DNA from: Bombyx mori | Taxonomy: Eukaryota > Arthropoda > Insecta > Lepidoptera > Bombycidae | Direction of reading: 5' to 3' | DNA length: 64,000 bases | NCBI RefSeq assembly: GCF_030269925.1 | Contig: NC_085131.1 | Coordinates: forward strand, 5,751,501 to 5,815,500 | Part shown: positions 20,379 through 31,445 of the stretch, piece after piece | How positions within the stretch are numbered: position 1 is the first letter of the stretch | Layout: each line of letters opens with the position of its first letter | The notes under the pieces: generated by a model | Told to the model about the DNA's origin: nothing | Databases searched by the model: none | The model's input: the letters and a program-made list of their open reading frames with translations, nothing else | Made by a program: the position numbers and the translations under genes

Positions 20379-21295
20379 CTTAGTCTATTATAGTAATAGC
20401 TTTCAAAGCTCCGCAACAAGCAGTCCAATAAAGCTATGATTGATAGCAGACCAACGTATAGAAAGGAGTGTACCTACGCAGTACGTAGGGGCATAATATG
20501 TACTTACGCTTACGCACACCACAATGTTGGCACAATATTGCGGACATCCAATTAAAATTAATGGATAAATTCTCAAGTGTATCATCGAATGAGGTCGGAA
20601 CTTAAGCTTTCTTCAAAATTAGCATTTGTACGTGTAATTTGTTGTAATTATTTTATACTAGTGGTCCCCCAGTAGTCGAAATTCGGCTATAATTAATTGA
20701 AATTATAAGTTTGAACATTATTATGGTTCTATTGTCAAAGATACCATAGATTATACACTTAATATATTTGAGAGATTATGTGATATATGAAATATGTGAT
20801 AGTAGTACACAGCACACATAATACACAGATTTCATCAAGACTACGTAGACAATAGATAAATAACATTAAAGACAAACAATATTCATCTGTTCTCAATTTG
20901 ACCACAGATTTTAAATAATAACAAAAGTTTGACAATTGACAATAAATAAAGAGTATATATATGTATGTGTTGTATCAAATACGTCATGGTAGTGCGTGTA
21001 AGGTTGTTTTTTATTGAATGTATTTTTAGGCATAATTAAAAAAAATACAATCTGCATCGATATTCTCTATAAGCGTGGGAAATTTCATATATCTAAGTAA
21101 ACGATTTCTAGAAAACGTCTGGAACGCATTGTCTGTTTTTAATGCTTTTTGAGCAAATAAAATTAAATATGTCTGAAAATTTTACAAGTTCACACTGTTA
21201 AAACTTAAACAACACAACGTCATTCGGGTGGGATAGATATACATATATTCCTTATATGCAATATCTCCATTCTTCAAAAGCTCGGTATTAAGCAG
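20379..21295. other. Intergenic, no gene seen
   Basis: This lies between the acyl-CoA-synthetase-like gene and the transposon cluster. It is AT-rich, with no coding pattern or recognised repeat. Confidence 0.4.
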
Positions 21296-21515
21296 TGCCT
21301 CATCAGTGCATAATTTCGTGGACATGTGTCCTGGCGAGGAAATGACTCCATAAAGCGCGTAGAAGGCACCAGACCACGTAGAAGGTTGGCCATGCGATGG
21401 ACCGACAAAGTCAAGCCCGCAGTTGACGGCTATTTACATGAATGTACCACACTCACCATAAACCAAAAGAAAAGGCGAGTGAGCGTTTAACATCTGCCCA
21501 CTGCAACGATACTTT
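21296..21515 (+). pseudogene. LINE (RTE-like) C-terminal remnant
   Basis: In-frame blocks RGNDSIKRVEGTRPRRRLAM and RWTDKVKPAVDG, followed by a His-Glu-Cys-Thr stretch, resemble the end of insect RTE-type reverse transcriptases. There is no extended frame. It abuts the SINE at 21527. Confidence 0.5.
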
Positions 21516-21526
21516 TTTTTTATTGC

Positions 21527-21760
21527 TTAGATGCGTTGACGAGCTCACAGCCCACCTGGTGTTAAGTGGTTACTGGAGCCCATAGACATCCAGAACGTAA
21601 ATGCGCCACCCACCTTGAGATATAAATTCTAAGGTCTCAATTATAGTTACAACGGCTGCCCCACCCTTCAAACCGAAACGCATTACTGCTTCACGGCAGA
21701 AATAGGCAGGGTGGTGGTACACACCCGCGCGGACTCAAAAGAGGTCCTACCATCAATACT
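21527..21760 (-). repeat. SINE body, antisense copy
   Basis: A T-run and ATTGCTTAGATGCGTTGACG are followed by the standard body to the TACCATCAAT end. There is no tRNA-like head. Confidence 0.85.
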
Positions 21761-21898
21761 GAATGACGATCACGACCACTCTGACAAGAGTGACACGACA
21801 CACGAGATATAGTATACATTCCAGTTGTCCAATAGGCACACTAAACTTGATTGATTATCATAGATTGATTTCGTTTACACTTAGCATATTGTAGAGAT

Positions 21899-22165
21899 TA
21901 ACGGCCGTCTGGTGTAGTGGTAAGTGACACGGTCACTACACAAGAGGGTCGTGGGTTCGAATCCCGCCAAGGGAAGATATTTTTATGATAAATATAAATG
22001 TCTTCTCCAGGGTTATGGATGTATATTAAATATATGTATGTGTATAATAAAAATCTTACATTTATTTCCGTTATCTGGTACCTGTAACACAAGTTCTTTA
22101 CGAACTTAGCACGGGACCAGTTAACGTGACGTGATTGTTAGTAAATATTTATTTATTTATCTTTA
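21899..22165 (+). repeat. Second tRNA-derived SINE family
   Basis: It starts with GGCCGTCTGGTGTAGTGGTA (A-box-like) and has GTGGGTTCGAATCCCG (B box), the pol III promoter of a tRNA. The head is followed by about 170 bases of unrelated body including ACTTAGCACGGGACCAGTTA, and a TATTTATTTAT tail. The tRNA-like part does not close into a full cloverleaf with an acceptor stem and has no 3' partner, so it is a SINE and not a tRNA gene. Only one copy is in the window. Confidence 0.75.
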
Positions 22166-22629
22166 CGTGCTTCAGATCATATTATTATCAGAACATATCG
22201 TAAAAAACAATTTTGAATGTTATATTTTCATGCACGTAGGTGCCATACATACATCTCTCGCTTATTCTGCGAATTGCGATATTAACGATCTTAACACATT
22301 TGTATGGCTTCCACTTACCTAACATGAACTAGTCTTGTGGTCAGTCTTCGTGTAATAGATAATTGGGTCAAGTAAACATATTCTTGGACTTTTTGACCAT
22401 TTGAGTTTTTATAACGAAAGAAAATAAAATTGCTTTCTATATCTTAGCTATACAATAAAATTTCTCAGCCTTTAATCTCGCAAATAGCTTTAATTCTTCT
22501 TCGTCTTAAAGTTAAGTGAAATCCAATCCATTAATAAAGTTCTCTAGCAATGTTTTGAGCTTTAATAATGAAATTAACGTGCTACCCTTAATTGATATAA
22601 AAGTGATGGGTATTTCATAATTGATTTCA
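22166..22629. other. Unassigned DNA left of the LTR element
   Basis: I see no gene. AT-rich sequence up to the TATGA target duplication at 22630. Confidence 0.4.
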
Positions 22630-22634
22630 TATGA

Positions 22635-22909
22635 TGTTGGGACTTCCTTTTCCTTATTCCTTCCTCAATCCCCTATCCACGCCATCTGTTGACACTACGA
22701 GAAAAACTACGCGCGTATGAAAATGGCGCGAAGTGTGTAAAAAAAACTAAAAACATGGTGCCGGTGCAAAAACAATAAAATTGTGATTTGTTGATCAATC
22801 AGCACATATAACTCTCGCCAGTGAGAAAATTAAATAGTGCATCAACGAAATACAGAGTGAGTCCTAAAACTTATCCTTTTCCCAGTCCCAAACATCTAAA
22901 TTCAAAACA
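22635..22909 (+). repeat. 5' LTR of BEL/Pao element
   Basis: 275 bases, beginning TGTTGG and ending AAAACA, so bounded by the canonical TG...CA. It is preceded by the target duplication TATGA (22630-22634). The 3' LTR at 28665-28939 looks identical base for base. A likely primer-binding site (TGGTCCGTTTCGAGCG) begins at 22917; I have not assigned the tRNA. Confidence 0.95.
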
Positions 22910-23209
22910 TATTTAGTGGTCCGTTTCGAGCGCGAATAACCTATGGTAACTAGGGGCATATTCGTTAGAAAACTCTAGTTCTACATTTCATTTCGCTTTA
23001 ATCTTATCCTAATAACAATATAACTATTATTTTATAATATTATTTTACTATTTAAAGCATAAAATAACAATATTTTTTTTATAAATCTCAAGTGACGTAG
23101 GTAGTTTAAGAAATTTCTCGGTTGTAAAAATAGCATTCATTTGCAACATAATTTTTGTATTCAAATTCCAATTATATTTGTATTGTTACTATAATTTACG
23201 TATTCTATA

Positions 23210-26200
23210 ATGTCAGAACTCAAATTAAAACTTCTAACAAGTCAACGTGAATATGTTTTTAAGGACATACAAATACTTTATAATTTATCACAACAAATTG
23301 CATCAGATTCGTCAAAATTATCTCAATTCAATGTTCGATACAAACGTCTAGATGTTTTACGGCAAGAATATTTAGATCTAACTAATCAAATAAATGCGTT
23401 AAAACTTGAAATTAATCCTAAAGACAAAATCGATATGCAAGTTGTTAAGGCATTTGACGACATGTATTACGCGATATCGGAAGCGTCTAACGCCGACCCC
23501 GGCAACGCCGGCGCACCCGCGTCGCATTACGTCTCACCCAAGCCGTTTGGTCAGCAAGTACGTTTACCAAAAATTAATTTAATCAAGTTTGATGGTAGAA
23601 TTGAGCAATGGCGGACTTTTTATGATACATTTTCGTCGCTTGTACACGAGAATGAGAATATTACAGCAATTGAGAAATTTCATTATTTAATATCGTGTCT
23701 ATCGGGTGCTGCTTTATCGATTGCCAAAGGGGTACCTGTTACATCTGATAATTATCAAATAGTTTTCGATGCGCTAGTGGGTCGATTTGAAAATAAAAGA
23801 TTATTAGCTACATCTTATTTAGACAAAATTATACAATTTCAGCAATTGAAAAGTTCTAACATTAATGATTTATTGATATTAAATAATTTATTATACGAAA
23901 GTGTCAATGCCCTCAAGGCAATAAACATTCCCAATCTTGGTGAATTTATATTATTCTATTTGGCGTCCCGTACTTTAGACAGTGACACTCGTAAAAGATT
24001 TGAATCACAGTTACAGGAAAATTCAAATAACCTACCTACTATAAACGACTTACTAACTTTTTTACAAAACTATGTTAAGATACTAGAGGTTAGTGAACCA
24101 AGCTCGTCATCTGTTGTACGTATACAACAAACTAATAAACAACTCACAAATTATAAGAGTGCACCTCGCAATGAATGTTTTTCTAAAAAACCTTATTTGA
24201 AATCAACATCATTGCCCGTTAATTCAAATATATCTTCAAGTGTCAACACCGGCGCACCGTGTAGCTGTTGTGAACAACAACATAATCTATATAAGTGTCC
24301 TAAATTTCAAGCTTTAGGCATACAAGACCGGCTTAATTTAGTGACATCAAAATCTTTATGTAAAAACTGTTTACGCCCAAATCATAACATTAACAAGTGT
24401 TATTCAAAATTAAATTGTTTTACTTGTGGACAACGACATCATACGCTTCTCCATGAGGTCAATACAGCTGTGAGTGGCATGGTCACAGTTGACGTACGCC
24501 CGGACGAGATCACACGTAATCCTACCTTCGAGTCTAGCACTGCAGCCTCCACTAATGCGTATGTGGGCTACAGTCGCTCGGTAGTTCTGTTGGGTACTTG
24601 TGTAGTTCGCGTTCGTCATCCTCGCAGTACTAATCAATCATTTCTTGTACGTGCGTTGATTGATAGTGGTGCTCAAGATTGTTTCATTACCAAGTCATGT
24701 TGTCAACGTTTGGGCTTACCATTACGTCGCTGTCCATTAGCCGTAGTTGGTCTAGGTCAAAATGCTGTACATCACGTGACTGGAGTTACTTCTTGCACTG
24801 TACTTTCTCGTACTTCAGAAAATCCTCATTTCAACATTAATCCTATCGTAGTAAATACTATAACGAGTAAAATGCCTGCTACAAACTTACCTACTAATCT
24901 TCGTGAATCTTTTAAACATCTGGTCCTCGCTGATGAGAATTTTGATAAACCATCAAATGTAGATTTACTACTCGGCGCAGAACTGTTCCATAGTATTTAT
25001 GACGGTCAACGCGTTCAGCCCAGTCATGATCTACCGGTAGCTTTACACAGCGTATTTGGTTGGGTCATCACCGGCAAACTTGATACAAACCATTTACCTC
25101 CGCCAACAATATCTTCTCTCTTAGCATCCACACGTTCTCTAGACGAGGGACTCAAGCGATTCTGGGAGATCGAAGAACCTCCAAGTCAGGTTATCTTAAA
25201 CCCTGAAGATATTAAATGTGAACAAATGTACTCAAATCTAACGTATCGTAATCCCGACGGCAGATATGTTGTACCTATGCTTCTCAAAGAACCTATCAGT
25301 CAACTAGGCGATTCTTTCAACCAATCTTTCTCTCGGCTCGTTAACCTAGAACGACGCCTTAATCGAAACTTAGAGTTGAAAAAAGAGTACACCGCCTTTA
25401 TGCGCGAATACAAGCTGTTAGGGCATATGGAGCCTAGCGCTGACTCGAATAAAATCGGGCAGTATATAATTCCTCATCATTGTGTCATTCGCCCGGAAAG
25501 TACAACGACTAAACTTAGGGTTGTATTCGATGCTAGCGCCAAAACTACCAATGGCAAATCTCTTAACGATCTTGTATATACTGGTCCAAAACTTCAAAAC
25601 GATATAGGAGATATACTTACAAAATTTCGGTTGCATGCTGTTGTTTTTACTGCCGACATCAGTAAGATGTATCGAAACATCGAACTTAGGCCAGAAGACC
25701 GAAAATGGCAGCATATACTTTGGCGCGATTCTCCTTCTGATCCTGTAACTGAGTATGAGCTGAAAACGGTAACTTACGGGGTTACGAGTTCCCCTTATCT
25801 GGCAATACGTACTCTGCATCAATTAGCCTCTGACTACGAAAAAGAGTGGCCCTTAGCTGCTGCTAGTCTTCGTCATGATACTTTCATGGATGACATCACT
25901 GTTGGTGCTACATCTATTGAAACTGCACTGAAACATAAAGAAGAGTTAATACAAATGTTAGCGCGTGCTAAGTTCGAATTACGTAAATGGAGTAGCAACT
26001 CACCTGAATTCCTCACCCAGATACCAACGGAACATTGTCAGGTTCCAAAAACATTTTGTGATGAAAAACAAAAACAAAGTATCAAGATTCTTGGAGTCCG
26101 ATGGGATCCAGCTGATGATAACTTCACTTATGCTTTATCAGAACTCACTCCAGGGAATACAAAACGTTCTATTCTATCAAACGTCGCCAGAATTTATGAT

Positions 26201-28468
26201 CCACTCGGATGGTTAGCCCCAATGGTTCTAATAGCTAAGCTTACCTTACAAGAACTATGGCGCCTTCAGCTTGACTGGGATGAAACTGTACCGTCAGATA
26301 TGTTGTCTCAGTGGCATCTATTTACATCCGAGTTTCACTACCTGAAGGATATTAAAATTCCTCGACTAATTGTACCTCTTCATTCAAAATCATACGAACT
26401 TGTAGGTTTTTGTGATGGATCTACCAAGGCTTATGGTTGTTCTGTGTACTTACGTATCACTACCGACACTGAAATTACATCTCACTTGCTTATTGCAAAA
26501 TCTAAAGTAGCTCCATTAAAAGTTCTTACTGTCAACCGATTGGAGCTATGTAGTGCTGTATTGCTAGCAAAAATATTGAAGCATATTAGTAATTTACTAA
26601 ATGAAACTCAAACCTCAAACATAACAATTTCAAAGATATGGGCATTCACTGATAGCTCAACTGTACTATCATGGCTGCAAACAGCACCTCATCGTCTTAA
26701 AACTTTCGTTGCACACCGTGTCGTGAAGCTGTTAGATAATTTGTCTGTCGAAAATTGGTATCACGTGTCAACGTATGATAATCCAGCAGATTACTGCAGT
26801 CGTGGTCTTACCTGCTCTCAACTTGTGGCTTGTTCCACTTGGTGGACAGGACCCAAATGGATAGTCTCGAATTCTTCTACATGGCCGGTGTCTGAAAAAT
26901 TACCTTATTTAAAGGAATTAGCCGAAGTAAAATCCAGCTTCTTGTGCCATGTTCTTTTGGAATCTTCTAACAATAGTATTCTAACTCAGTTAATTGAGAA
27001 GTACTCTTCATTGTTGAGGCTACAACGCATCTTTGCCTGGTGTCGACGTTTTATTGCAAACGCAACTCGTCCGCCAGAAAAACGTATCAAATCTTTTTTA
27101 ACTTTTACAGAACTAGAAGACTCTCTCTTTACCATTGTAAAACATGTTCAGTCTCTTACATTCGCTAGCGAAATTAGTGCGATTAAAAGTGGAAAATCTT
27201 GTTCTCGCACTATAATAAAGTTAGCGCCAATTCTCGATCAACGAGGTCTGTTACGAGTGGGGGGACGATTAAAAAATGCAAACTTGCCACAATCAGCTAT
27301 AAATCCGTTATTGTTGCCAAAAACCTCCCATCTTTCTCGGATCATTATTGACTATTACCATCGTTTATTTCTACACTGTGGACCTCGTGCGTTACAATCT
27401 TTAATTCAAAGAAAATTTTGGATCTTAGGTATTCGTAATCTTATTAGATCGCGGCTTTCAAAATGCGTCACCTGTTTCAAAGTAAATCCTATACCCCTTC
27501 AACCTGTAATGGGTGATCTTCCCTCTATTCGAGTTCAAGCAGCTCGTTGCTTTCAAAATATAGGGGTCGATTTTGCAGGACCTTTTATCGTGAAAGAAAG
27601 TCGCAGACGAAATGCCAAAACATATAAAACTTATGCCTGTATATTTGTCTGTCTAGCGGTTAAGGCAATTCACATTGAATTGGTAACTGAGCTCTCCACC
27701 TCGGCCTTTATTGCTGCTCTAGATAGGTTTGTGTCCCGTCGTGGTTTATGTAGTACCATTATTTCGGATTGTGGTTCAAATTTCGTGGGTGCTAAACGCT
27801 ATCTTAGCGAGATGCATCAATTAATGCTAAGCAAGAATCTTGAAGTTGAGACTATTTTGATAAACCGAGGAATCCAATGGAAACTAAACCCGCCGACCGG
27901 AAGTCATTTTGGAGGTATATTTGAAAGTGGGGTAAAATCGATGAAGTATCACCTGAAACGTGTAATCGGAAGTCAAATCCTAACTTTTGAAGAGTTAACA
28001 ACGATTCTTACCAAAATTGAAGCTATTCTCAATTCACGACCATTAATTTCGGTATTTTCTGACCCTAACGAGGTAGACGTATTGACACCTGGGCATTTCT
28101 TGACAGGGAGCCCTCTAGTGAGCTTACCCGAGCCTCTCCTTGCTGATATACAAATGTCAGTTCGTTCTAGATGGCAGATGCTACAAAAGCTAACTCAAAG
28201 TTTTTGGCGTGTCTGGCATTTGGATTATCTTCATACATTACAGCAACGCGCTAAATGGTTTAAACAACACGGTAACGTTAAGCTGGGAGATATAGTTATG
28301 ATCGTGGATCAAAACCTTCCACCGTTGGAATGGCGTATCGGCAGAATTAGCATAATTCATCCCGGTTCTGATGGCGTAGTACGGGTTGTCACTGTCCAAA
28401 CAGCTCACGGTCTGCTGCGCCGACCAGTTACAAAGTTGTGTCCTTTGCCAATTCACGAAAACTTGTAA
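23210..28468 (+). CDS. BEL/Pao Gag-Pol polyprotein, single ORF (1752 aa)
   Basis: Domains in order: an N-terminal Gag of the DUF1759 kind (about 110-320); Cys/His knuckles at about 349-415 (CSCCEQQHNLYKC, CKNCLRPNHNINKC, CFTCGQRHH); an aspartic protease with LIDSGAQDCF (Asp485); reverse transcriptase with FTADISKMYRNI and FMDD (Asp894-895); an RNase H-like region starting near GFCDGSTKAYGC; an integrase zinc-binding HHCC region with KCVTCF; the integrase core with Asp1454 (GVDFAGPF), Asp1520 (SDCGSNF) and Glu1572 (FESGVKS); and a basic C-terminal domain. Domain order and the FMDD and GVDFAGPF motifs fit the Pao/BEL superfamily. There is no stop or frameshift between gag and pol. Confidence 0.95.
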   Translation: MSELKLKLLTSQREYVFKDIQILYNLSQQIASDSSKLSQFNVRYKRLDVLRQEYLDLTNQINALKLEINPKDKIDMQVVKAFDDMYYAISEASNADPGNAGAPASHYVSPKPFGQQVRLPKINLIKFDGRIEQWRTFYDTFSSLVHENENITAIEKFHYLISCLSGAALSIAKGVPVTSDNYQIVFDALVGRFENKRLLATSYLDKIIQFQQLKSSNINDLLILNNLLYESVNALKAINIPNLGEFILFYLASRTLDSDTRKRFESQLQENSNNLPTINDLLTFLQNYVKILEVSEPSSSSVVRIQQTNKQLTNYKSAPRNECFSKKPYLKSTSLPVNSNISSSVNTGAPCSCCEQQHNLYKCPKFQALGIQDRLNLVTSKSLCKNCLRPNHNINKCYSKLNCFTCGQRHHTLLHEVNTAVSGMVTVDVRPDEITRNPTFESSTAASTNAYVGYSRSVVLLGTCVVRVRHPRSTNQSFLVRALIDSGAQDCFITKSCCQRLGLPLRRCPLAVVGLGQNAVHHVTGVTSCTVLSRTSENPHFNINPIVVNTITSKMPATNLPTNLRESFKHLVLADENFDKPSNVDLLLGAELFHSIYDGQRVQPSHDLPVALHSVFGWVITGKLDTNHLPPPTISSLLASTRSLDEGLKRFWEIEEPPSQVILNPEDIKCEQMYSNLTYRNPDGRYVVPMLLKEPISQLGDSFNQSFSRLVNLERRLNRNLELKKEYTAFMREYKLLGHMEPSADSNKIGQYIIPHHCVIRPESTTTKLRVVFDASAKTTNGKSLNDLVYTGPKLQNDIGDILTKFRLHAVVFTADISKMYRNIELRPEDRKWQHILWRDSPSDPVTEYELKTVTYGVTSSPYLAIRTLHQLASDYEKEWPLAAASLRHDTFMDDITVGATSIETALKHKEELIQMLARAKFELRKWSSNSPEFLTQIPTEHCQVPKTFCDEKQKQSIKILGVRWDPADDNFTYALSELTPGNTKRSILSNVARIYDPLGWLAPMVLIAKLTLQELWRLQLDWDETVPSDMLSQWHLFTSEFHYLKDIKIPRLIVPLHSKSYELVGFCDGSTKAYGCSVYLRITTDTEITSHLLIAKSKVAPLKVLTVNRLELCSAVLLAKILKHISNLLNETQTSNITISKIWAFTDSSTVLSWLQTAPHRLKTFVAHRVVKLLDNLSVENWYHVSTYDNPADYCSRGLTCSQLVACSTWWTGPKWIVSNSSTWPVSEKLPYLKELAEVKSSFLCHVLLESSNNSILTQLIEKYSSLLRLQRIFAWCRRFIANATRPPEKRIKSFLTFTELEDSLFTIVKHVQSLTFASEISAIKSGKSCSRTIIKLAPILDQRGLLRVGGRLKNANLPQSAINPLLLPKTSHLSRIIIDYYHRLFLHCGPRALQSLIQRKFWILGIRNLIRSRLSKCVTCFKVNPIPLQPVMGDLPSIRVQAARCFQNIGVDFAGPFIVKESRRRNAKTYKTYACIFVCLAVKAIHIELVTELSTSAFIAALDRFVSRRGLCSTIISDCGSNFVGAKRYLSEMHQLMLSKNLEVETILINRGIQWKLNPPTGSHFGGIFESGVKSMKYHLKRVIGSQILTFEELTTILTKIEAILNSRPLISVFSDPNEVDVLTPGHFLTGSPLVSLPEPLLADIQMSVRSRWQMLQKLTQSFWRVWHLDYLHTLQQRAKWFKQHGNVKLGDIVMIVDQNLPPLEWRIGRISIIHPGSDGVVRVVTVQTAHGLLRRPVTKLCPLPIHENL

Positions 28469-28664
28469 CCTTTATAATTTACTTTATACTATTATCTAAT
28501 TTAATATAATAGTTTATTTATTCACATAATTATTATTTTTAGCTTAATTATTACTTTATTCTTAGCATATTATTATCTCTAATTCACTAGGTACCTTAGT
28601 TACCACAGCTTATTATCTTGTTAAAATCTTTTGAAATCCTCCAATGATTTCAAGTGGGGGGAAA

Positions 28665-28939
28665 TGTTGGGACTTCCTTTTCCTTATTCCTTCCTCAATC
28701 CCCTATCCACGCCATCTGTTGACACTACGAGAAAAACTACGCGCGTATGAAAATGGCGCGAAGTGTGTAAAAAAAACTAAAAACATGGTGCCGGTGCAAA
28801 AACAATAAAATTGTGATTTGTTGATCAATCAGCACATATAACTCTCGCCAGTGAGAAAATTAAATAGTGCATCAACGAAATACAGAGTGAGTCCTAAAAC
28901 TTATCCTTTTCCCAGTCCCAAACATCTAAATTCAAAACA
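28665..28939 (+). repeat. 3' LTR of BEL/Pao element
   Basis: 275 bases, apparently identical to 22635-22909, followed by TATGA at 28940-28944. Confidence 0.95.
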
Positions 28940-29372
28940 TATGAAATGAAGTATAATCTAGAGACCTAACTTACGGCAAAACTCATCTAGTTTTGCTCAC
29001 TTTATTTATTTAATTGGATATACTTGCGTAGATACACAATTGATTATCGTAAAAAAACCCTATTTAAATGCAACTTTTTAATTGAATCTGTCCACTAAAA
29101 TTAAATATTACTTAAAAGTTATTTGAAGGCGTACTTACATTTTCGGCGAAGCATTAAATTTAATGGACGCTCGTCTATCGCGGTGATCATAAATCCGTGA
29201 CGTATAAGGCTGATCAGTTTAGCAAACGCGATCGGCAGCAGTCCGCGCGCCGGACGTCATCGCTCCGCCGCCACACTCGCAACTCCCATCCGCCGACACC
29301 ACACGTGGATTACGCGGGCTGTCTTATTCATTCACCCGGCATCAGTTCAGAAAAACATGTAGCCAGGGCACA

Positions 29373-29664
29373 ATGTCAGTGTGCGGCAATAACGGTCACT
29401 CAGAAGACAAAAACGCGACGGACGACGTTATCCCATCGGTTCACGATAATCACAAAGAGAAACCGGCGAGCAAGGTGGTGCGGGTGCTGACCGTGCTGGC
29501 GTATTTGCTATCGGTGTCCATGGCTGCGATACTGCTCTCCGTGTACTACGTCTGCGTCTGGAAGTCTCCCGAGCTGCCGCCCCTGAATGATACGGGCAAG
29601 CTAAACGCACGACGAGCACCACCGCCACACCATAGCATTATCATGGAAAGATTACAATCCTCGG
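29373..29664 (+). CDS. InaF-motif membrane protein, first coding exon (paralogue A)
   Basis: From the ATG at 29373 the exon encodes a short polar N-terminus, then KVVRVLTVLAYLLSVSMAAI and LLSVYYVCVW, a single membrane helix at about residues 36-63. A Pro-rich segment follows, with a possible glycosylation site (Asn-Asp-Thr near 72). The helix matches the InaF motif of Drosophila InaF and vertebrate INAFM1/2, proteins that assist TRP-type channels. The donor at 29665 (gtaaat) leaves phase 1; reading on without splicing would stop at 29705, and a second GT at 29676 is also possible. No following exon was found before 35250. The phase fits the exon at 38404, which is also used by paralogue B. 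A GC-rich leader lies at about 29200-29372. Confidence 0.75.
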
Positions 29665-29705
29665 GTAAATATTCAGTAAGAGCGCTAAAAACGAAACTTG
29701 CGTAA

Positions 29706-31190
29706 ATTTTGACAATTTTTTTTTTACAATTTGTTGATTAATAAAAATTATGACCGACATATTCTCTTATGTTATTCAAATAACAATAAATATTAGAGTT
29801 CCAAAAATCTAAAAACATATTTTAATTGTATAAATTTCCGCAAGTGAAGTTTTCTAAAATTGCGTTCAAATTATAACTTATGTGAAAGTAAGATGATCAG
29901 CTGAATGATCTTTGTCGGGAAAGAAACATTATTTAAAAAAAATTGAGGCAAATTGAAGGTTGCTTGCACTTTTTAATATAGTGATAACCGTGTCACTATT
30001 TTGCGGGAAAAAGCCATATCACTTTCCGGTTCATAAACTATATACCTAACTAAATATTCTCAAAATTTGTGCCAAAAACTAAGTTTTTGTTACCTACCCA
30101 TTTAAATATTATACATGAAATATAAATTCTAAATCTTAAATCTTTCTAAATCTAAATCTTAAATTCTTAATCTTAAATTTAAGACTACACTCCATATACA
30201 TATAGGTAGGTATCAGGCGATAGGATCTTAAATGATACATTTTATTGATTATTAATCAGAAGAGACAAGTATGCGACACAAATTATTTCGAGCTTCTCCA
30301 TCATCCATCGGCACACTAGCATTCTGGTCAATTGCTATGATGAGTAGTGGTGGTAAGGCGTGACGCGACATATTATATGAACCCGCTTTATTGAAATCAA
30401 CAACCTTAGAATTTAAAGGATGTGACAACCAATGTCCCAAAGCAACTGACCGAATCTAACAGTAAACGCAGAAATGAGCTCGTCTATGTTAATTGAAAAA
30501 GTAGGTACTTCATTTTCGATTTCATTACTAGCTCTATGCTTAATTAACTTAGGGCCTACATTGTTTTACTTTTAATTTTATTGAATCACAATTAATGCCC
30601 TTGAATGTGTGTGGTAATGTGTGGTAGTGTTCATTACATTACATGTGTTGAATAGTCGAAGTTTATTTACATTTCATTCAAACATATTTTATTAGATCAT
30701 TCATACTTTTAAATCATACGTCTTCTAACATTACTTATCGAAATACGCTCTGTTTTTACTGGTCGTTGAATGTGTTCTGATTCCATACGAGTTAATACGA
30801 CCGTCTTAACTATTTCTGAACAAACACTTAAGAGGCAAGTGTGTGTTCACAATACGAACTTAGCGCGGTTAGCAGACAATGAAACTGCAGTTTGTCCCTA
30901 GTGCAGTCATTGGCTTGTGCCTAGCGCGACAGATTGAACGAATTAATCGGTGCCGTTTTTAAAGTTCCTAAATCCCAGTTACTGCCAAGGTAACCACACA
31001 CCTAAGGAACTAGAATCCAATTAGTAATACTTGATTATACTCGTATGACTCGTATCAAACCGTAGCGTTCTGTCGTTTGATTTCATTGACATTTCGTTGT
31101 ACAATGATGATGGATAATGACGAATTTATTAGTGTTAATTAATCTAGACCTAGAGGAAGTGTGAAAGTAACCCCGATAATTAACAAATTA
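29706..31190. other. Intron or intergenic DNA, nothing recognised
   Basis: AT-rich with no coding pattern. A short direct-repeat patch of TCTAAATCTTAAAT units is at about 30125-30180. Confidence 0.4.
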
Positions 31191-31445
31191 TAGAGCGGAC
31201 GGTTAGCGTGGTATGGACATGTGATGCGTAGAGAGAAGGTGCATGTGACTAGGAGATGTATGGTAATGCAAGGTAGAGGGGAAAGAGGTCGACCGAAGAA
31301 AACATGGATGGAGTTTGTGAATGACGTTATGAGAGAGAGAGAGAGAGAGAGGATTGAGTGTTGAGACGACGACCGATAGAAGAGAATGGAGTAGAGACAC
31401 TAGCTGTGCCGAACCTACTTAGAGGGATAAGGTGGAGAAAAAGAA
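31191..31445 (+). pseudogene. Endonuclease-reverse transcriptase tail remnant
   Basis: Conceptual blocks LAWYGHVMRREKVHVTRR and GRGERGRPKKTWMEFVND, followed by a Cys-Ala-Glu-Pro region and a Lys-rich end, match the extreme C-terminus of moth endonuclease-reverse transcriptases. A (GA)n run sits in the middle and stops interrupt the frame. Confidence 0.65.

Larger units (their letters stand above)
22635..28939 (+). mobile_element. Complete BEL/Pao LTR retrotransposon
   Basis: It comprises two apparently identical 275-base LTRs, a primer-binding site just after the first, one long gag-pol ORF, a polypurine tract (AAGTGGGGGGAAA) immediately before the second LTR, and a perfect 5-base TATGA duplication at 22630-22634 and 28940-28944. 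LTRs are copied from one template at insertion, so their identity marks a very recent event. No env-like ORF is present. Confidence 0.95.

Noticed and set aside
21899..21980. A tRNA gene (A and B boxes present)
   Set aside because: The tRNA-like segment does not close into a full cloverleaf and runs straight into a SINE body with an ATTT-type tail, so it is a SINE head.
29197..29490. 97-codon frame overlapping InaF exon A
   Set aside because: Basic, Arg/His/Thr-rich shadow. The overlapping frame from 29373 contains the InaF helix.
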